Source: Plazaster borealis
Lineage: Eukaryota; Echinodermata; Asteroidea; Forcipulatida; Labidiasteridae
Length of the DNA: 64,000 nt
Reading direction: 5' to 3'
Assembly (NCBI GenBank): GCA_021014325.1
Contig: JAJGQC010000607.1
Coordinates: 40,521-104,520 of the forward strand
Under the pieces are notes generated by a model. That model saw only the letters and a program-made list of their open reading frames with translations, was not told where the DNA came from and did not search any database. Shown here one piece after another: positions 59,418 through 64,000 of this stretch. Numbering within the stretch: the stretch's first letter is position 1; each line of letters opens with the position of its first letter. A program made the position numbers and the translations under genes.

Positions 59418-59750
59418 TTTTGTCGAAGTAGCTCTCAGCACAAATCTGAGTCACCGTGGAAGTTTTCATTGTTTTTTCCCATTCCTCGAGGGTTAATGGG
59501 TGCGGGAGCCGCCACTGATCCGCGCTGCAACTTGGTCGCCCTTGTCAGTCTTCTAGACAAGCTTCCTCCCGGTCGACGGTTGGACAGACGGGCAAACCTA
59601 ATTTTAACGCGAAAAAGTCGCTTGCAGTTTTTCCTTAACTACACCGTGTCTTGGCACATTCACTTTAGCTAAAAATGACCTTAATTCGTCTATGCTAAAA
59701 CTATTTATTTTGTCAAGCAGCTCTTTCTCGGTCACTCCTGCCACATCCAT
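59418..59750 (-). pseudogene. SAP-like first exon, frame-disrupted
   Basis: The ATG at 59750 opens a 48-residue frame, MDVAGVTEKELLDKINSFSI then DELRSFLAKVNVPRHGVVKE and a stop at 59604. The L-R-x-F-L-x-x-x-x-V-P-x-x-G pattern fits a SAP DNA-binding motif. Coding-like text continues in other frames (HPLTLEEWEKTMKTSTVTQI then CAESYFDK) to a consensus donor GTAAGA at 59417, so at least one indel and one stop have accumulated. The start lies just inside the right terminal repeat, mirroring the THAP gene at the other end. Confidence 0.5.
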
Positions 59751-60149
59751 TTTGCAAACAGCTGTTCGTCACACCGATCGATCATCGTGTACACGAACGT
59801 TGTTTACTTTTTTGAGCGACGAGGTGCCAAACTTTTCCCACAGTCCTTTGCGCGCACATGCGCAGTTGTTCAAAATTGCTATCTTAAATAAGGTCTATGG
59901 TGGAATGTTCCTGTCCCCTAGGTGATAACATTGTTACTGTAATATTATGTCACATAAGTTGGCTTTTGATAATTCAGGTTTGTTATCATAAAGCAAGTGC
60001 ATGCTTCATGCATTGTACATGCCCAATAATGGTAAAGTTTTTATGTTAATATTAATTGGCTTTGTTAAAGTGATTTGGGCCAAGGTGCCCTGAAAGATAA
60101 GGTGCACATATTATATACTGAGCATCAAAAGAAACTTATCAAGATATTT

Positions 60150-61370
60150 AGGTGTTCGTGCAATATGAGCACGAACACCTCCGATATTGATCTGTTTTTT
60201 TGTTTTTTTCTCCATCTTCTTTTTCTATTTCTTCTTCTTCCGTGGAACTCTTCTCTCAAGCATAACTCAAGAACGAAACTGAAACCTCAATATGAAGATT
60301 TGGCACAGTTTTGATGATGTCATGATGACGTCACCAGGTGTCGAATTACAAGGATTTTAAAGTTGACGTGATTGCGCAATCACGGCGTGTATTGCGCAAT
60401 CACGGCTAGGCGTCAAAGACTGCCGTGATTGGAATCAAGAGAGGATATACGTACGTTCTAATAGGTTTTCGTTAAAAGGTATTGGATTGGGATAAGTTAC
60501 ATACCATCGTGTACCTTATCAAATTTAGTATGAAAAACACATTTTTGTTACTGTGACGTCATCAGGTGTCAAATTACGGTAATTAAAAGCTTTAATTAGT
60601 TAATCTTTGCAGCACCATATCTCAAGAAGTACACCGCCGATTTTCTAACTTTTTCAGTTATTGACTCCTTTGGCATGGAGATTAGCCTTGGGTAAATCGT
60701 GACCCCATGTTGACCTTTACTTCCGGGTCAACTGGAAGTGGACCATATCTCAAGAACTACACAACCGATTTTCAAACTTTTCAATTATAGACTCCTTTGG
60801 GCATTGGAGATTAGCCTTGGGTATTGAGATTAGCCTTGGGTAACTGTGACCCCATGTTGACCTTTACTTCCGGGTCAACCGGAAGTGGACCATATCTCAA
60901 GAACTACACAACCGATTTTCAAACTTTTTTCAGTTATAGACTCCTTGGACATTGAGATTAGCCTTGGGTAACCGTGACCCAATGTTGACCTTAACTTCCG
61001 GGTCAACCGAAGTGGGACCATATCTCAAGAACTACACAACTGATTTTCAAACTTTTTCAGTTATAGACTTTGGGCATTGGAGAATAGCCTTGGGTAACTG
61101 TGACCCCATGTTGACCTTTTCCGGGTCAACCGAAAGAGAGACCATATCTCAAGAACTACACAACCGATTTTCAAACTTTTTTCAGTTATAGACTCCTAAT
61201 GGCCATTGGAGATTAGCCTTGGGTAACGCGGACCGAATGTTGACCTTTACTTCCGGGTCAACCGGAAGATTTGACCAAATTTTTGACCTTGACTTTCGAT
61301 TTTACCAGGCATTGATTGATACCTGTATAATGTTGTGACCTATTCAATCAATCACTCCCCACGAACACCT
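60150..61370 (+). mobile_element. MITE-like element with AGGTGTTCGTG ends
   Basis: AGGTGTTCGTG at 60150 and CACGAACACCT-type sequence ending 61370 are inverted copies; the left end also forms a local hairpin to 60180. The inside has repeated TGACGTCA-type words and the tandem array described next. No coding capacity. Confidence 0.7.
60605..61280 (+). repeat. Tandem repeat, 124-147 bp, five copies
   Basis: accatatctcaagaa recurs at 60613, 60742, 60889, 61017 and 61141. Each unit includes agccttgggtaac and ttccgggtcaacc. Confidence 0.92.
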
Positions 61371-64000
61371 TGTTTTTGTAGTTAAACAAAACTGAATGTC
61401 TAGTTTTCTTTTCTTTTGTATGCATCTATGTTAAAACGCTTATGACTGATGACAACTATTCCTGAATGTCAATTTCACCTGTTGGGTACCCAAAATTGAG
61501 CACGATATGCTTCAGTGCCTCTATTTGTGAATCTGCCCAATTTGACATTTCTGCAGAAAGCAAATCTTTGTGTATAGACTGGCATTCTTTCAATTGCCTA
61601 CACCAAGCATTGCCATACAGACGTTCAGAAAAACAGCTCATATTGAACATGCCGCGCCTGACATTGAACATGCCGCGCCTTGATGCTCAGTATACATGTG
61701 CTGGGACTGCAGCCCAGTGGCTTTAAAAGGCCTATGTTTTGGGCAAGTGTGCCCATTTTGTATGGGCCAAGGTGCCCATTTGGGTCATGTGTGCCCAGCT
61801 AATTTTTACCGCTTTGCCCAAGTTGGTATCCGGTGTACATTTTATATGTATTGACATGTTTTTGGCAGTGACATTGGTTCACAAAAATACTACAAATAAA
61901 TTTTTGGCTGTGGCATTTAGTCACAAAACCTCATGAAAGAGTTGTGTTTGTTTTTTGAGGAAGTCTGAGTATAATGCACCTTTGTCATGTGCAATGCGCT
62001 TGAATTTATCAGCAAGGAAGTAGAGCGCATTAGCATTGCATTGTTTGCGCGATCAAGTGGCGGATGTTGTGCGCCCGCTACAGACCACGGTATTGTGAAT
62101 GTGTTTTTGTTCTGTTGCATGTGTAGTGCAACAACGGAACACAGATGGTAGATTAATGTCGAAGTTGTTGCAAGCAAGTTGGTCAATGTGTCCCAGTTCG
62201 TTGAGGTTTTTTTGCCGACTCTCGCTCGTTTAGCAAGTTTTTAATCCAAATCGACTGCTGTTTATCGGACATTATAATGAATAAGTGACACCGGTAGCAT
62301 TAAACGATTGAAATCAGCGATGGCAATTCTGTGAACAGGAGATCGATATTAGACAAGTTGAATTAGACAGGTAAACTTGTCCACGTTTTTTTACAGTCGC
62401 GCACAAGAAAACAACATCAGCAGAAGCAAAGTATTTCCTAAAAAAAAACTTGGAATGCAACAATGTATTAGGACTACATGTAATTGTATTACTATACACT
62501 GCTTCGCTTTTGTGCTTTAGGGTGCTGATTGTTGCTGAATTATCATTGGTACAAAACAAAGCAGGGAAATAATTCTTCACAATCACAGGCACTCCAAAAG
62601 GAAGGTCCAATTTGTTTCTTTTCGGTTCCGCTTAAACGCTTAGGAAATTCGGGAACGCTTAAACGTTAGTTTTCCGCCTTCAAACGCTTAAACGCCCCAA
62701 CCTTAGACATTGTTTTAAGGACAAAGACTTTGTAACAAGAGAGAAATCACAAATGTAAACTTTAGTTTCCTAACTTTTTTGGAGGAGTTTGTATTAATAC
62801 TAACCAGAGTGATTTGCCTTTGCTGTCATGAAAAAGAACATGAAAGTCAGCCTTTATTTGTGTACAGGTCTTGGCAGGTTTTCACCCTTCTTCTTTTGTG
62901 ATCAGTTCCTCTTTGATACTCCAACAGGAAATCTCACTCTGTCGTGACGTCCGTGCTGGAAGGTTCCCCTACCTTGAAAATTTAAAAGCATGATAACGAT
63001 CTAACGTAAGCTTTCAGAACTGCAACATTTATTCCATGATGCCATCTTAGGTCTTTACAACCCAGAGCCTAGAAGTATACAATTTGGGGCTTTTAAAATT
63101 ACATTATTGCTTCATTTTAAAAGTGCAACTATGACTGGTGGTTGTGTACATGTGTACACAAAAATTGAATCAGTTTAACATTAGACCAAGTAAAAATGAC
63201 AGTTCCTCGTCTGTGATTTTTTCAAAAACAGGAGGTGGCAGCGCTTTACTATTTTCTGCTATTTTTTCCAAGAAGGCCGCCACGGTATATTTAATAAGAA
63301 TTTGTGTGCTATTTGAGTAACACTTTGCGCACACTTATGGAAAATGTTATCAGTCAGCCACAAAAATTGTATTGCTAACGCATGGTAGGTTGGGGAAGTT
63401 GACAAACTAGTTCCCGAGGCGCAGCAGAGGGAACAAGCTGTCAACTTTCGTAATGACTGAGGGGAGCTGTGCAACAACTGTTTACCCATACCGTAGTTAT
63501 ATTTGTTTATGCATACCTCATACCTTTCTCTTATATATGCTCTATACATATTCAATTGTTGCTAAGGTGTATCTTTATTGGTCTACACAATGTTCTCGAA
63601 TTTGCAGCATCATTGAGCCTTTGAAAACAGGAATTGATATATGAAAGTGCCGCTTACATTTTCATGCAGGCTGGCCGCCGCTAGGGCTATGTTATAATAA
63701 TAATGCGCATAACAACCCGGTGTCACAGTCTCAGCTGTCCGGGCGTGCTCAGCTATCCGGATGACATAGCCGGGCATTTTATATAGCACGCTGTAGACAC
63801 AGTGTCAAGGCGTCTCAGCTTTCCAAGCGTGTCTTCGTATCCGGGTGGGACCAAATACGGTAGTATTACGCCATGCCACAGTTCGCGCACAGGCAAGCTA
63901 AAGTAGTCCATTTTAGGGCCGTTGAGTCGCGGTTGTCATGTACTGGTTGCGCCGGCGACCAACCAGAAACAGCGTTTGAGCTTTTGTCATTGGTTAAGCG
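61371..64000. other. Right-edge region, no supported gene
   Basis: The minus frame 61456-61671 ends SNWADSQIEALKHIVLNFGY then PTGEIDIQE before a stop and looks protein-like, so it may be a last exon of an unknown or transposon gene; support is weak. 61655-61680 has a short tandem duplicate (catgccgcgcc), 61730-61830 a repeat of gtgcccattt words, and 62630-62700 a run of cgcttaaacg. Repeated tatccggg/tccgggc words occur at 63730-63850. Confidence 0.4.

Larger units (their letters stand above)
54161..59899. mobile_element. 5.7 kb segment with imperfect terminal inverted repeats
   Basis: The left end CATAGACCTTATTTAAGATA at 54161 is mirrored by TATCTTAAATAAGGTCTATG ending 59899. Similarity continues inward for about 70 bp (gcaaaggattgtgggag against its counterpart, then gcacctcg). 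A THAP gene starts 250 bp inside the left end and a SAP-like gene starts 150 bp inside the right end, both pointing inward. No convincing target duplication is seen. It is interpreted as a degraded autonomous DNA transposon or a pair of related promoter-bearing ends. Confidence 0.6.

Noticed and set aside
59241..59672. 143-residue plus-strand ORF
   Set aside because: It lies antisense to the SAP-like exon and has no recognisable domain.
1..64000. CRISPR arrays, operons or ribosome binding sites
   Set aside because: Tandem repeats here have no regular unique spacers, and the exon-intron structure shows a eukaryotic genome.

Overview
The window is animal nuclear DNA. Coding sequence lies in short phase-compatible exons with GT-AG introns, non-coding DNA is AT-rich, and mobile-element relics are dense: a tRNA-derived SINE, an L2/CR1-type LINE, a Helitron-like element, several MITE families and foldback palindromes. 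The mixture and the frequent acatgtacatgt-type words suggest a marine invertebrate deuterostome such as an echinoderm or hemichordate. This is an inference; no species is claimed. Exons were found by eye from splice signals, reading frame and domain motifs. All recognisable host-type genes up to about 45.4 kb lie on the minus strand.

Layout. 1-5.3 kb: a Tudor-domain gene starting at 5323 and running off the left edge. It has two Tudor units separated by an exon carrying twelve 28-residue repeats. 6.3-6.6 kb: a probable last exon with one membrane segment. 7.5-13.3 kb: a 690 bp foldback element, a GC-rich palindrome-bearing stretch and a 2.3 kb non-autonomous Helitron-like element. 13.3-21.7 kb: inverted arms enclosing about 18 copies of a 162 bp satellite (split by a 991 bp palindromic transposon) and a large exon for a Crypton-like tyrosine recombinase. 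22-34 kb: minus-strand exons for BRCT domains and acidic linkers that splice in phase toward that recombinase, interleaved with MITEs, a SINE and a Kolobok-type element with a THAP relict. 34-38 kb: a Ser/Thr kinase domain in three exons, with a LINE in one intron. 38-45.4 kb: a pentanucleotide array, two further copies of the linker-exon cassette and a SET-domain exon. 45.4-54 kb: a SINE, a palindrome, a small two-exon plus-strand gene candidate and a decayed transposon-type ORF. 54.16-59.90 kb: a segment bounded by inverted repeats, with a decayed THAP gene pointing in from the left and a decayed SAP-like gene pointing in from the right. 60-64 kb: a repeat-bearing MITE-like element and otherwise unassigned sequence.

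Two candidate systems stand out. The first is a modular minus-strand locus in which SET, kinase, BRCT, linker-cassette and tyrosine-recombinase exons share compatible splice phases, suggesting chromatin or repair-type domains joined to a captured mobile-element recombinase. The second is the 5.7 kb THAP/SAP segment with inverted ends. The window also holds natural experiments: a TTAA empty site beside two filled copies, and three elements with related GGGTC ends and 4 bp duplications. Linkage of the kinase, SET and BRCT exons into single transcripts is not proven; RNA evidence would decide it.
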